Source of the DNA: Streptomyces griseosporeus
GTDB taxonomy: Bacteria > Actinomycetota > Actinomycetes > Streptomycetales > Streptomycetaceae
Assembly (NCBI RefSeq): GCF_014656055.1
Contig: NZ_BNBR01000006.1
Span: 1 to 64,000, forward strand
Reading direction: 5' to 3'
Length of the DNA stretch: 64,000 bases
A model generated the notes under the pieces. The model searched no databases. It had not been told where the DNA came from and saw nothing but the letters and a program-made list of their open reading frames with translations. Shown here in pieces: positions 17,336-25,770 of the stretch. Numbering within the stretch: the stretch's first letter is position 1; each line of letters begins with the position of its first letter. Both the position numbers and the translations under genes were made by a program.

Positions 17336-18645
17336 TCGCGCCGCTCGCCGACGGCTACCGCGTCTGGGCCGTGCCCGGGCTGCCCGAGGTGCAGCCCGGA
17401 GACGACCTCGCCAAGCTGATCGCCGCCGCGGAACCGGGGCTGGCCGACGGGGACGTCGTCCTGGTCACCTCGAAGATCGTCTCCAAGGCGGAGGGCCGGG
17501 TCGTCCGGGCCGCCGACCGGGAGGCGGCCATCGACGCCGAGACCGTGCGGGTGGTGGCCCGGCGCGGCTCCCTGCGCATCGTCGAGGACCGGCGGGGCCT
17601 GGTGATGGCCGCCGCCGGGGTGGACGCCTCCAACACCCCCGCCGGGACGGTGCTCCTGCTGCCCGAGGACCCCGACGCGTCCGCGCGCGCGATCCGCGAC
17701 GGCCTGCGGCAGGCGCTCGGCGTCCAGGTGGGCGTGGTCGTCACCGACACCTTCGGACGGCCCTGGCGCTCCGGTCTCACGGACGTGGCGATCGGCGCGG
17801 CGGGCGTGCGCGTACTCGACGACCTGCGGGGCGGCACGGACGCGTACGGCAACCCGCTCGTCGCGACGGTGGTGGCGACCGCGGACGAGCTGGCCGCGGC
17901 GGGCGATCTGGTCAAGGGCAAGGCGCAGGGCCGCCCGGTCGCGGTGGTACGCGGCCTGCCCCATGTCGTCTCCGACGACACCGCCGACGAGGGGGCCCGC
18001 GCCCTGGTCCGCGGCGCCCGCGACGACATGTTCCGCCTCGGCACGTCCGAGGCGATCCGGCAGGCGGTGACCCGGCGCCGTACCGTCCGGGCCTTCACGG
18101 ACGAGCCCGTGGACCCGGGCGCGGTGCGCCGGGCGGTGGCCGCGGCGGTGACGGCACCGGCGCCGCACCACACCACGCCGTGGCGGTTCGTGCTGCTGGA
18201 GTCGCCCGAGACCCGCGTGCGGCTGCTGGACGCCATGCGGGACGCGTGGATCGCCGACCTCAGACGCGACGGCAAGAGCGAGGAGTCCATCGCCAAGCGG
18301 GTGCGCCGCGGGGACGTCCTGCGCGACGCCCCGTATCTGGTCGTCCCCTGCCTCGTCATGGACGGCTCGCACACCTACGGCGACGCGCGGCGGGACGCGG
18401 CCGAACGGGAGATGTTCGTGGTCGCGGCGGGCGCCGGTGTACAGAACTTCCTGGTGGCGCTCGCCGGGGAGCGGCTGGGGTCGGCGTGGGTGTCGTCGAC
18501 GATGTTCTGCCGGGACGTGGTGCGGGAGGTCCTCGCCCTGCCGGACGACTGGGATCCGATGGGGGCGGTGGCGGTCGGTCACCCGGCGGAGGAACCGCGC
18601 CCGCGGCCGGAGCGGGAGGCGGGGGCGTTCATCGAGGTGCGGTGA
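17332..18645 (+). CDS. fbiB: F420-0:gamma-glutamyl ligase with nitroreductase-like domain
   Basis: 437 residues, two domains. Residues about 1-240 are the CofE ligase that adds glutamates to F420-0 (DVVLVTSKIVSKAEGR, VVVTDTFGRPWRSGLTDVAIG). Residues about 245-437 are an FMN-binding nitroreductase fold (RRTVRAFTDEPVDPGAVRRAV, HHTTPWRFVLLE, GAGVQNFLVALAGERLGSAW). The same fusion is FbiB of mycobacteria, where the second domain reduces dehydro-F420-0 and allows longer polyglutamate tails. ATG 17332 overlaps the fbiA stop. The open frame upstream is a shadow of fbiA. Identification is secure. Confidence 0.96.
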   Translation: MIAPLADGYRVWAVPGLPEVQPGDDLAKLIAAAEPGLADGDVVLVTSKIVSKAEGRVVRAADREAAIDAETVRVVARRGSLRIVEDRRGLVMAAAGVDASNTPAGTVLLLPEDPDASARAIRDGLRQALGVQVGVVVTDTFGRPWRSGLTDVAIGAAGVRVLDDLRGGTDAYGNPLVATVVATADELAAAGDLVKGKAQGRPVAVVRGLPHVVSDDTADEGARALVRGARDDMFRLGTSEAIRQAVTRRRTVRAFTDEPVDPGAVRRAVAAAVTAPAPHHTTPWRFVLLESPETRVRLLDAMRDAWIADLRRDGKSEESIAKRVRRGDVLRDAPYLVVPCLVMDGSHTYGDARRDAAEREMFVVAAGAGVQNFLVALAGERLGSAWVSSTMFCRDVVREVLALPDDWDPMGAVAVGHPAEEPRPRPEREAGAFIEVR

Positions 18646-18752
18646 GGTTGGTCGCAGGGGTGCCGTAAAGCCTCTGTGCGCCCTGGCGACGGCCTAGTCT
18701 CTTAGGACACCCGCTCACCCGCCCTCCCTCATCTCCCCAGGACCGGTTCTCC

Positions 18753-19781
18753 GTGGCTGGACGTTTCGCTCCGCGACCCACGCGTACGACCGTGCGCGGC
18801 GGGCATGTCCCCGTGCCCGCACCGGCGCGGCCGCCCGCGGGTGCCGTCGGCGAGCGGGGGCGCGGGCTGGCGCGGACCTGGGTGCCGGACGGGCCGCTCG
18901 ACCTCGGCCTGGTCCTCGGCCCTCTGCGGCGCGGGCCCGGCGACCCGACGTTCCGCGCGATGCCGGACGGATCGGTGTGGCGGGCCAGCCGCACGCCCGC
19001 CGGGCCGGGGACGCTGCGCGTCGCGGTGTACGGCGGTGAGGTGCGCGGCGAGGCGTGGGGGCCGGGCGCGGAGTGGCTGCTGGAGCGGATGCCGGAGCTG
19101 CTGGGCGCCTCGGACGATCCGTCGGTGTTCGCGCCGCGGCACCGGGTCGTGGCGCTCGCCCGGCACCGGCGGCCGGGGCTGCGGCTGACGCGGACCGGGC
19201 TGGTGCTGGAATCGCTGATCCCGTCGGTGCTGGAGCAGAAGGTCACCACGGGTGAGGCGTACCGGGCGTGGCGGCTGCTCGTACGGAAGTACGGCGAGCC
19301 GGCGCCGGGGCCCGCGCGCGGGCCGATGCCGGAGCGGATGTACGTCATGCCCGAGCCCCGGACATGGGCGCTGATCCCCTCCTGGGACTGGCACCGGGCC
19401 GGGGTCGACAACAAGCGGGCGTCGACGATCCTGCGGGCCGTGCGGGTCGCTGCGCGGCTGGAGGAGACGGTGGGGATGCCGCCGGAGTCCGCGCAGGCGC
19501 GGCTGGAGGTGGTGCCGGGTATCGGGCCGTGGACGTCGGCGGAGACGGTGCAGCGCAGTCATGGGGCGGCGGACGCGGTGACGGTGGGGGATCTGCATCT
19601 GCCGGGGATCGTGGGGTGGGCGCTGGCCGGGGACCGGGATGCGGACGACGCGGTGATGCTGCGCTTGCTGGAGCCGTACGCCGGGCAGCGGCATCGGGCG
19701 GCTCGGCTGATCCTGCTGAGCGGTCAGGTGCCGGGGCGGCGGGCGCCGAAGATGCGGCGCGTGGACATCGCGGAGTGGTGA
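18753..19781 (+). CDS. DNA-3-methyladenine glycosylase II family protein
   Basis: 342-residue HhH-GPD base-excision enzyme. The helix-hairpin-helix is LEVVPGIGPWTSAETVQ (about 249-265), and the catalytic aspartate lies about 20 residues further on in TVGDLHLPG (near 279), the spacing seen in AlkA. An N-terminal extension (1-40) rich in Arg and Pro is not conserved in the fold. Such enzymes remove alkylated purines from DNA. Start GTG 18753 gives MAGRFAPRPTR. It stands 107 bases after fbiB and is followed by intergenic repeats; a position after the F420 genes is common in streptomycetes. Confidence 0.9.
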   Translation: MAGRFAPRPTRTTVRGGHVPVPAPARPPAGAVGERGRGLARTWVPDGPLDLGLVLGPLRRGPGDPTFRAMPDGSVWRASRTPAGPGTLRVAVYGGEVRGEAWGPGAEWLLERMPELLGASDDPSVFAPRHRVVALARHRRPGLRLTRTGLVLESLIPSVLEQKVTTGEAYRAWRLLVRKYGEPAPGPARGPMPERMYVMPEPRTWALIPSWDWHRAGVDNKRASTILRAVRVAARLEETVGMPPESAQARLEVVPGIGPWTSAETVQRSHGAADAVTVGDLHLPGIVGWALAGDRDADDAVMLRLLEPYAGQRHRAARLILLSGQVPGRRAPKMRRVDIAEW

Positions 19782-19888
19782 GGGCGGGGCCCCCTGGCCG
19801 ACGTGGGTGGTGTGCTCGCCTGCAGCGGGCGTCCGGACGGCGACGCGCCCGGCACTGACGGGTCCTCAGCGGCCCGGCTGCTTGCGCC

Positions 19889-19990
19889 CCCGGCGCTGGT
19901 GCGGGCCGGGGGTGGGTGGCGCAGCCCGGCGCCAACGGGGTGCCGCTGCGCCCACCCGTGCCGCCCCAGCGGCACGACTGCCCGCAGCTA
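19889..19990 (+). repeat. Dispersed intergenic repeat A, copy 2 (uninterrupted)
   Basis: Uninterrupted 102-base copy of the unit at 9175-9316. It runs from CCCGGCGCTGGTGCGGGCC through GTGCCGCTGCGCCCACCCG to CGGCACGACTGCCCGCAGCT and differs from copy 1 chiefly by lacking repeat B. It lies just after the glycosylase gene. Confidence 0.85.
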
Positions 19991-20331
19991 CGCAGGCATA
20001 CGGCCCGCCGCTGCCGGGTGGGCGCCGGCCCAGCGGTGCGGCTGCCCGCTACCCCAGCGGGGCGGCCCCGCTGCCGCGGTCACGGCGGCCGGTAGACGCG
20101 TACGGCGGGAAGGGGACGTGTCGGGGGGTGTCCGCCCGCAGCGGGCGGCGGAAACAGAGGGTGCGAATTTGACCGTACCCAGCGGCGCACCGAGGACGGA
20201 TACCCCCCGGCGCGGCCCCGACCCACCCACCAGCACAACGCGCTACACCAGCCACCCACACACCAGCACGGGCCGCCGCAGGCATTCAGGGGCGCGAGGA
20301 ACTGCGCGAGCAGCCACCCACCCACCCCCAG
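19991..20331. other. Non-coding, repeat-like region between convergent genes
   Basis: 341 bases between the glycosylase and mannose-1-phosphate guanylyltransferase genes, which converge. It has short CCACCCACC/ACCCACC runs near 20220-20330 and a segment GGGGCGCGAGGAACTGCGCG (20290-20309) of a type that recurs in Streptomyces intergenic DNA. A CCGCCCGCAGCGGGCGG hairpin lies near 20130. No coding signal or promoter is convincing. Confidence 0.5.
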
Positions 20332-21414
20332 CTACTGGTCCGAGGAGAAGCGGACCGCACCCGCCGGGATGTGGGCGTCGCACCAGATGCGGGCGCCCGT
20401 GTGGAGTTCGTTGTCGGGGCCGATGACCGCCCCGTCCCCGATGACCGTCCCCGTGAGGACCGTGCGCTCGCCGACGCGGGCGCGTGTGCCGATGAGGGAG
20501 TCGGTGATGACCGCGCCGGGCTCGATGACCGCGCCCGGCAGGATCGTCGAGCCGAAGATGCGCGCGCCCTCCGCGACGAACGCCCCCTCCCCCACCACCG
20601 TGCCGCCCGTCAGCTTGGCGTCGGGCGCCACCCTCGCCGTGGGGAGGATGAGACGGTCACCGCAGCGGCCGGGGACGGCCGGGGACGGCGCCCGGCCCAG
20701 CACCAGGTCGGCCGAGCCGCGCACGAACGCGGCCGGGGTGCCGAGGTCCAGCCAGTAGGTGGAGTCCACCATGCCCTGCAGGTGGGCGCCGGCGGACAGC
20801 AGGTCGGGGAAGGTCTCCCGTTCGACCGAGACCGGCCGCCCCGCGGGGATCGTGTCGATGACCGAGCGGCGGAAGACGTACGCCCCCGCGTTGATCTGGT
20901 CGGTGACGATCTCCTCGGGCGTCTGCGGCTTCTCCAGGAAGGCCAGGACGCGCCCCGTCTCGTCCGTCGGCACCAGGCCGTACGCGCGTGGGTCCGTGAC
21001 CTTCGTCAGGTGGAGGGAGACGTCCGCGCCCGTCTTCTCGTGGGTGTCGACCAGGGCGCGGATGTCCAGCCCGGTCAGGATGTCGCCGTTGAAGACCAGG
21101 ACCGGCTCGTCGGGGCCGGACCGGAGACGGGAGGCGACGTTGCGGATGGCGCCGCCCGTGCCGAGCGGCTCCTCCTCGGTGACGTACTCGAGGTGCAGTC
21201 CGAGGGACGAGCCGTCACCGAAGTACGGCTCGAACACCTCGGCCAGATAGGAGGTGGCCAGGACGATGTGGTCCACCCCCGCCGCTCTCGCTCTCGCCAG
21301 CTGGTGCGTGAGGAACGGCACCCCGGCCGCCGGGACCATGGGCTTGGGCGTGTGCACGGTGAGCGGGCGCAGCCGGGTTCCCTTGCCGCCGACCAGGAGG
21401 ATCGCTTCTGTCAC
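20332..21414 (-). CDS. manC: Mannose-1-phosphate guanylyltransferase (GDP-mannose pyrophosphorylase)
   Basis: 360-residue nucleotidyltransferase. The N-terminal signature is ILLVGGKGTRLRPLTVHTPKPM (about 5-26), with PLGTGGAIRNV and VFNGDILTG marking sugar and metal binding. A C-terminal left-handed beta helix follows from about residue 240 (TGGTVVGEGAFVAEGARIFG, ITDSLIGTRARVGERT). It makes GDP-mannose from mannose-1-phosphate and GTP; relatives use glucose-1-phosphate, so the call leans on manA and manB in the same window and on the matching mycobacterial gene. It is leftward and alone, after a hairpin terminator that closes the upstream amidase gene. Confidence 0.88.
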   Translation of the reverse strand: MTEAILLVGGKGTRLRPLTVHTPKPMVPAAGVPFLTHQLARARAAGVDHIVLATSYLAEVFEPYFGDGSSLGLHLEYVTEEEPLGTGGAIRNVASRLRSGPDEPVLVFNGDILTGLDIRALVDTHEKTGADVSLHLTKVTDPRAYGLVPTDETGRVLAFLEKPQTPEEIVTDQINAGAYVFRRSVIDTIPAGRPVSVERETFPDLLSAGAHLQGMVDSTYWLDLGTPAAFVRGSADLVLGRAPSPAVPGRCGDRLILPTARVAPDAKLTGGTVVGEGAFVAEGARIFGSTILPGAVIEPGAVITDSLIGTRARVGERTVLTGTVIGDGAVIGPDNELHTGARIWCDAHIPAGAVRFSSDQ

Positions 21415-21439
21415 CTGTCGTCTCTGCTTCCTGCCGGGA

Positions 21440-21463
21440 CCGGCCGAACTGTCTTTCGGCCGG
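21440..21463 (-). terminator. Hairpin between the amidase and guanylyltransferase genes
   Basis: CCGGCCGAA (21440-21448) pairs perfectly with TTCGGCCGG (21455-21463) round a six-base loop. It lies between the stop of the amidase gene (21517) and the start of the guanylyltransferase gene (21414), both leftward. It probably ends amidase transcription; no long U-tract is present. Confidence 0.6.
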
Positions 21464-21516
21464 CCAGTGTATGCAGACCGTTCCCTGCTGGTCAGCGGGG
21501 GCGGGCCTGCCCGGCC

Positions 21517-23121
21517 TCAGCGCCCCTGGAGGCTCGCCGCGGTCGAACGGGCCGAGCCGAGCCTGCCGTAGAGCTGCGTTCCTGGGCAGTCCGTGGCGAA
21601 GCCGTCCCGGTGACCTGAGATGACATTCAGTCGTACCTTCTTACCTTTTCGGTAGAGATTGCCACCCCCCGACGTCAGGTATGTCTTGCCACGCGGATCC
21701 ATGCCGTACAGGCCGAGCTTCCAGGCCGTCAGACTGCCGATGGCCTTCACTGTGGCGGAGGACGGTTTCGTCGACGTGAAGGTGCCGAGTACGGCGATGC
21801 CCATGCTGTTGGTGTTGAAGCCGAGGGTGTGCGCGCCGAGGACGGGCTTGGCGACACCGCCGGCGCGGCCCTCGTAGATGGTGCCGCACTTGTCGACGAG
21901 GAAGTTGTAGCCGATGTCGCGCCAGCCCATGCTCTTGACGTGGTAGCGGTAGATACCACGAATGACCGACGGGGCCTGCGAGCAGCTGTACTTGTTGCCG
22001 GTGGCCGTGTGGTGCACGAAGGCGGCCTTGACCTTCTTCGTGTACACGAAGGTCTTCTCCCGCAGCTTCTCGTCCGCGCCCCAGCCGTGCCGGGTGACGA
22101 TGCGCGGGCGGGGGCCGATCTTCGGCTGCGCCCGCTGACTGTCCGTCAGGTCGGCGTCCGGGAGCGTGAGCAGTTCGCGCTGGGTCTGCTCCTGGTCCAG
22201 GGCGGGGATCTCGGTGGCGCCGAGGGGTACGCCCGTCAGGCCGGTGTTGGCGGCGGAGGCGGCGCGGGTCTCGGCTCCGAGGGCGGCGGGCGCGGCCTCG
22301 CCCGGGGCGTCGAGGGGGCCGGTACGGGGGGTGTCCACGGGGGCGTGGCGGCCTCCGCCGGTGGTCGTGCCGTCCTCGGTCGCACCGTCGTCGGTCGTGC
22401 CGCCGTCGGCCGTACCGTCGTCCGCGCTGCCGGGGTCGACCAGTTCCAGGCGCAGCCCTTCGGGCAGACCGGCAGCCGCCCGGCCGGTCCGGTCGGCCGG
22501 GTCCGGCGGCTCGGCGCGGACGCGGATCTCCACGCCGTCGGAGTCGCCGACCCAGAGGGGGGCGGTGGCGCCGCGGACATGGCCGGAGGTGCGTTCGGCG
22601 GTGTCGGGGTCGGCGCCGTGGTCGTCGTTGTGGGTCTCCACGTCCTGCCAGCCGGACCAGGTGTCGGTGCCGGCGGCGCGGGTGCGGACCTGGACGCGGC
22701 CGTGCAGTGGGGTGTCCGGGTCGTCCCAGACGACGCCGAGCAGCGAGAAGCGGCGTACGTCACGCCGGGCGAGGCCGGCTTCGGCGGCGGCCGGGGCGCT
22801 GGTGGCGCGGTTCTGGTGGAGGGGGGTGAGGGGCAGCGACTGGGTGCTGCCGGGGAGGTCGGGGGTGTCGGGGAGGTCGGGGGCGTCAGGGCGTTGCGCA
22901 CGCTCCGGGGCGTCAGGGGTGTCCGGGGCGGCGGCGGGTGCGTGCGCGGCCGGAGCCTCCGCTCCTTCCGCCGGCGCCTTCGCGGCCGGTGCCGCGCGCG
23001 TGCTCGCCGCGGGCGTCGCGGCGGCGGGCGGAGTCAGCGGAAGGGCGAGGGCGGCCGCGCAGGTGACGCCGATCGAGGTTGCAAGCAATCCACGCATGCC
23101 CCTGATCCTGGACATAGTCAT
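21517..23121 (-). CDS. Secreted peptidoglycan-recognition N-acetylmuramoyl-L-alanine amidase
   Basis: 534 residues: signal peptide (about 1-35), a long Ala/Pro/Thr-rich spacer (40-110), a beta-rich domain (about 115-245: SLLGVVWDDPDTPLHGRVQVRTR), an Asp/Thr/Gly linker, and a C-terminal PGRP/amidase_2 domain (345-534). The domain has FVHHTATGNKYSC, the loop GWRDIGYNFLVDKCGTIYEGR and ISGHRDGFATDCPG, supplying the two His and one Cys expected for zinc and the substrate Tyr. It should cut the amide between muramic acid and the stem peptide outside the cell. The gene lies next to the LCP cluster. The start is one of two close Mets (MTMSRIRG). Confidence 0.92.
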   Translation of the reverse strand: MTMSRIRGMRGLLATSIGVTCAAALALPLTPPAAATPAASTRAAPAAKAPAEGAEAPAAHAPAAAPDTPDAPERAQRPDAPDLPDTPDLPGSTQSLPLTPLHQNRATSAPAAAEAGLARRDVRRFSLLGVVWDDPDTPLHGRVQVRTRAAGTDTWSGWQDVETHNDDHGADPDTAERTSGHVRGATAPLWVGDSDGVEIRVRAEPPDPADRTGRAAAGLPEGLRLELVDPGSADDGTADGGTTDDGATEDGTTTGGGRHAPVDTPRTGPLDAPGEAAPAALGAETRAASAANTGLTGVPLGATEIPALDQEQTQRELLTLPDADLTDSQRAQPKIGPRPRIVTRHGWGADEKLREKTFVYTKKVKAAFVHHTATGNKYSCSQAPSVIRGIYRYHVKSMGWRDIGYNFLVDKCGTIYEGRAGGVAKPVLGAHTLGFNTNSMGIAVLGTFTSTKPSSATVKAIGSLTAWKLGLYGMDPRGKTYLTSGGGNLYRKGKKVRLNVISGHRDGFATDCPGTQLYGRLGSARSTAASLQGR

Positions 23122-23237
23122 ACATATCTGTCCATCGGGGAGTTGACGGGGCGTCTGCCGCCGTTCCGCCGAACGGGGCGGGGGCGCACGGGGTGCGGCG
23201 CTGGGGGCGCGGGGCGGGGCGGCGTACGCTTCCTCGG

Positions 23238-23996
23238 GTGAATGCCACCGATCGCACCCCTGCCGACCTGCTGCGTTCCGCGCTCGCCGCGGATCCCGCG
23301 CGCCCGCTGGTGACCTTCTACGACGACGCCACGGGCGAGCGCGTCGAATTGTCCGTGGCCACCTTCGCCAATTGGGTGGCCAAGACCTCGAATCTGCTCC
23401 AGGACGGGATGTCCGCGGAGCCCGGCGACCGGGTGGCGCTGCTGCTGCCCGCGCACTGGCAGACGGCGGTGTGGCTGCTGGCGTGCGCGTCGGTGGGGGT
23501 CGTCGCGGACGTGGAGGGGGATCCGGCGCGGGCCGACTTCGTGGTGGCCGGGCCGGGGCGGTTCGAGGCGGGGCTGGCGTGCCGGGGGGAGCGGTACGCG
23601 CTGTCGCTGGCGCCGCTGGGCCGGCGGTTCGTGCCGGGGCCGCCGGAGGGGTACGCCGACTACGCCGTGGACGTGCCGAGCTTCGGGGACCGGTTCGCGG
23701 CGTACGCGCCGGTGGATCCGGAGGCGGCCGCGGTGATCGTGGCCGGGGCGGAGTACACGGGCGCGGAGCTGGTGGAGCGGGCGCGGGGGGACGCGGAGCG
23801 GCTGGGGCTGACCGGGCCGGGGTCGCGGTTGCTGTCCGGGCTCGGGTACGACACGTGGGAGGGGCTGAGCGCGGGGTTGTACGCGCCGTTGGCCTCCGGT
23901 GGGTCGGTGGTGCTGTGCCGGCATCTGGAGCGGGCCGGGGAGGAGACCGTGGCGAAGCGGATCGAGAGCGAGCGGGTCACGGCGACGGTCCGCTAA
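23238..23996 (+). CDS. TIGR03089-type protein, half-length adenylate-forming enzyme relative
   Basis: 252 residues from GTG 23238. It resembles the N-terminal half of AMP-binding acyl-CoA synthetases: TPADLLRSALAADPARPLVTFYDDATGERVELS, then WQTAVWLLACASVGVVADVEGD. It stops after the region that would contain the (S/T)SGTTG-P loop, which is absent or replaced by VIVAGAEYTGAELVERA. The C-terminal catalytic lid is missing. This short form is itself a conserved actinobacterial family, and mycobacteria have one next to their LCP gene, so it is not a decayed gene. Without ATP-binding loops it is unlikely to activate acyl groups alone. It diverges from the amidase gene. Confidence 0.8.
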   Translation: MNATDRTPADLLRSALAADPARPLVTFYDDATGERVELSVATFANWVAKTSNLLQDGMSAEPGDRVALLLPAHWQTAVWLLACASVGVVADVEGDPARADFVVAGPGRFEAGLACRGERYALSLAPLGRRFVPGPPEGYADYAVDVPSFGDRFAAYAPVDPEAAAVIVAGAEYTGAELVERARGDAERLGLTGPGSRLLSGLGYDTWEGLSAGLYAPLASGGSVVLCRHLERAGEETVAKRIESERVTATVR

Positions 23997-24061
23997 GCGC
24001 CGGGGCGTTGGCCGCCCGGCGCCGCACTCGGGCGTACAGGTGCCCGGCATGTCGTACGGCA

Positions 24062-24164
24062 CCCGGCGCTGGTGCGGGCCGGGGGTGGGTCGCGCGGCCC
24101 GGCGCTAACGGGGTGCCGCTGCGCCCACCCGTGCCGCCCCTAGCGGCACGACTGCCCGCAGCTA
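24062..24164 (+). repeat. Dispersed intergenic repeat A, copy 3
   Basis: Third copy, again uninterrupted: CCCGGCGCTGGTGCGGGCC at the left and CGGCACGACTGCCCGCAGCT at the right, 65 bases after the stop of the TIGR03089-type gene. It has a few substitutions (CGCGCGGCC for TGGCGCAGCC). The rest of the 23997-24321 gap is C-rich (CCACCCACCCC runs) with no gene. Confidence 0.85.
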
Positions 24165-24321
24165 CGCCAGCGCTTCAGGACTGGGCCTGTCCACAGGAGC
24201 AAACCACCCACCCCCCGTCACCCGTCCGGCCTACCCCCACCCCCCACCCACCCCCCACCCCCGGCATCGTCGTAGCAGGCAAGGCAGACCAAGCAGGGCA
24301 GCACGCTCGTACGGCAGAGGG

Positions 24322-25524
24322 GTGGTGTCAGACGTGGCCGAGGAGGGTGAGGTCAGGGGTGGAGCCACCGCCACCGGGGCGGGGCTCTCCCGTCGGCGGC
24401 GCCGGCGGTGGATACGCGGCGGCGCCTGCGGCACCGCCGTGCTGCTCGGCGCCACCGCCACCGTCGGCGGCGTGCTCTACGCCAAGCTCGACGGCAACAT
24501 CACCGCCGACGAGGCCGCGGCGGCGGAACTCGCGCGGTACGACAAGGAGCGCCCCAGCTCTCTGGTGAAGGACGCGCAGAACATCCTCGTCATCGGCTCG
24601 GACAGCCGCTCGGGCGACGGGAACCGGAAGTACGGCAAGGACACCGGCACCGAACGCTCCGACACCACGATCCTGCTGCACCTGTCCGCCGGCCGGGACA
24701 GCGCCACCGCCGTCTCGATACCCCGGGACCTCATGGTGGACGTACCGTCCTGCCTGAAGGCGGACGGCACCCGCACCGAGCCCATGTTCGCGATGTTCAA
24801 CTACGCCTTCGAGATGGGCGGCTCGGCCTGCACGATCCGGACCGTGGAGGGGCTCACCGGTGTGCGCGTCGACCACCACATGGTCGTCGACTTCAGCGGC
24901 TTCAAGGAGATGGTGGACGCCGTCGACGGCGTCGAAATCTGCCTGGCCGCGCCCATCCGCGACAAGGCGGCGAAGCTGCGGCTGCCCGCCGGCCGCGTCA
25001 CCCTCGACGGCGAGCAGGCGCTCGGCTACGTCCGCGCCCGCAAGTCGCTCGGCAACGGCAGCGACACCGACCGCATGGACCGGCAGCAGCGCTTCCTCGC
25101 GGCGCTCGTCAACAAGGTGCGCAGCAATGACGTCCTGCTGAACCCGGTGAAGCTGTATCCGGTGCTGGACGCGGCCACGTCGTCGCTCACCACCGACCCG
25201 GACCTGGCCAGCCTGCGCGGTTTGTACCAACTTGTGCGCGGAGTGCGGAACATCCCCACCGAACGCGTGCAATTCCTGACCGTTCCGAGGGAGTCGTACG
25301 TCTACAACGCCAATCGCGACCAGCTCGTGGAGCCCGAGGCGGAGCGGTTGTTCGAGCAGTTGCGCACCGACAGGCCCATCGTCGTGTCCGGCGCGGCCGG
25401 TGACACGGCCGGGAAGAATTCATCTGCTTCCGGTACAGAAAGCCTCAATTCCCCATCGGGTGACACCCCCTCTCCCACCCCCACCTTCCGCGGCAACACG
25501 GCCGCCGAGGACACCTGCGGGTAA
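24322..25524 (+). CDS. LytR-CpsA-Psr (LCP) family protein 1
   Basis: 400 residues: a cytosolic Arg-rich stretch (RRRRRRW), one membrane anchor (about 33-53), then an extracellular LCP domain (about 85-340). LCP landmarks are ILVIGSDSR, SDTTILLHLSAGRDSATAVSIPRD, TIRTVEGLTGVRVDHHMVVDFSGF and GEQALGYVRARK followed by DRMDRQQRFL. The tail is Ser/Thr/Pro-rich without a LytR_C domain. LCP enzymes transfer lipid-linked glycopolymers to peptidoglycan. First of four LCP genes reading rightward. The GTG start at 24322 is close to the AGAGGGG site; GTG 24334 is an alternative with better spacing. Confidence 0.92.
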   Translation: MVSDVAEEGEVRGGATATGAGLSRRRRRRWIRGGACGTAVLLGATATVGGVLYAKLDGNITADEAAAAELARYDKERPSSLVKDAQNILVIGSDSRSGDGNRKYGKDTGTERSDTTILLHLSAGRDSATAVSIPRDLMVDVPSCLKADGTRTEPMFAMFNYAFEMGGSACTIRTVEGLTGVRVDHHMVVDFSGFKEMVDAVDGVEICLAAPIRDKAAKLRLPAGRVTLDGEQALGYVRARKSLGNGSDTDRMDRQQRFLAALVNKVRSNDVLLNPVKLYPVLDAATSSLTTDPDLASLRGLYQLVRGVRNIPTERVQFLTVPRESYVYNANRDQLVEPEAERLFEQLRTDRPIVVSGAAGDTAGKNSSASGTESLNSPSGDTPSPTPTFRGNTAAEDTCG

Positions 25525-25770
25525 AGCGATAGCCAAGACGGCGAACTCGCGTTCCAAGAAATGGGGCAATTGCCCGGTTGTAGGGACGTGGAATTTGTCA
25601 CCGCCGTCGCTTGACGCTGAACTGGGCGGATAGTGTGAGCGATCCGGTGCACCACGCCGCGAGGTCCGCCTGGGGCCCGTGCACTGAGAGGCACTGAGAG
25701 ACCGAGACGACCCGAGCGCCTTCGGAGGGGGAAAGGCGCCGCGTGGCCCCGACGGAGGATTCGGACAACC

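Noticed and set aside
25600..25640. Promoter TTGACG ... TAGTGT before LCP 2
   Set aside because: The boxes are only 14 bases apart, too close for a standard promoter.
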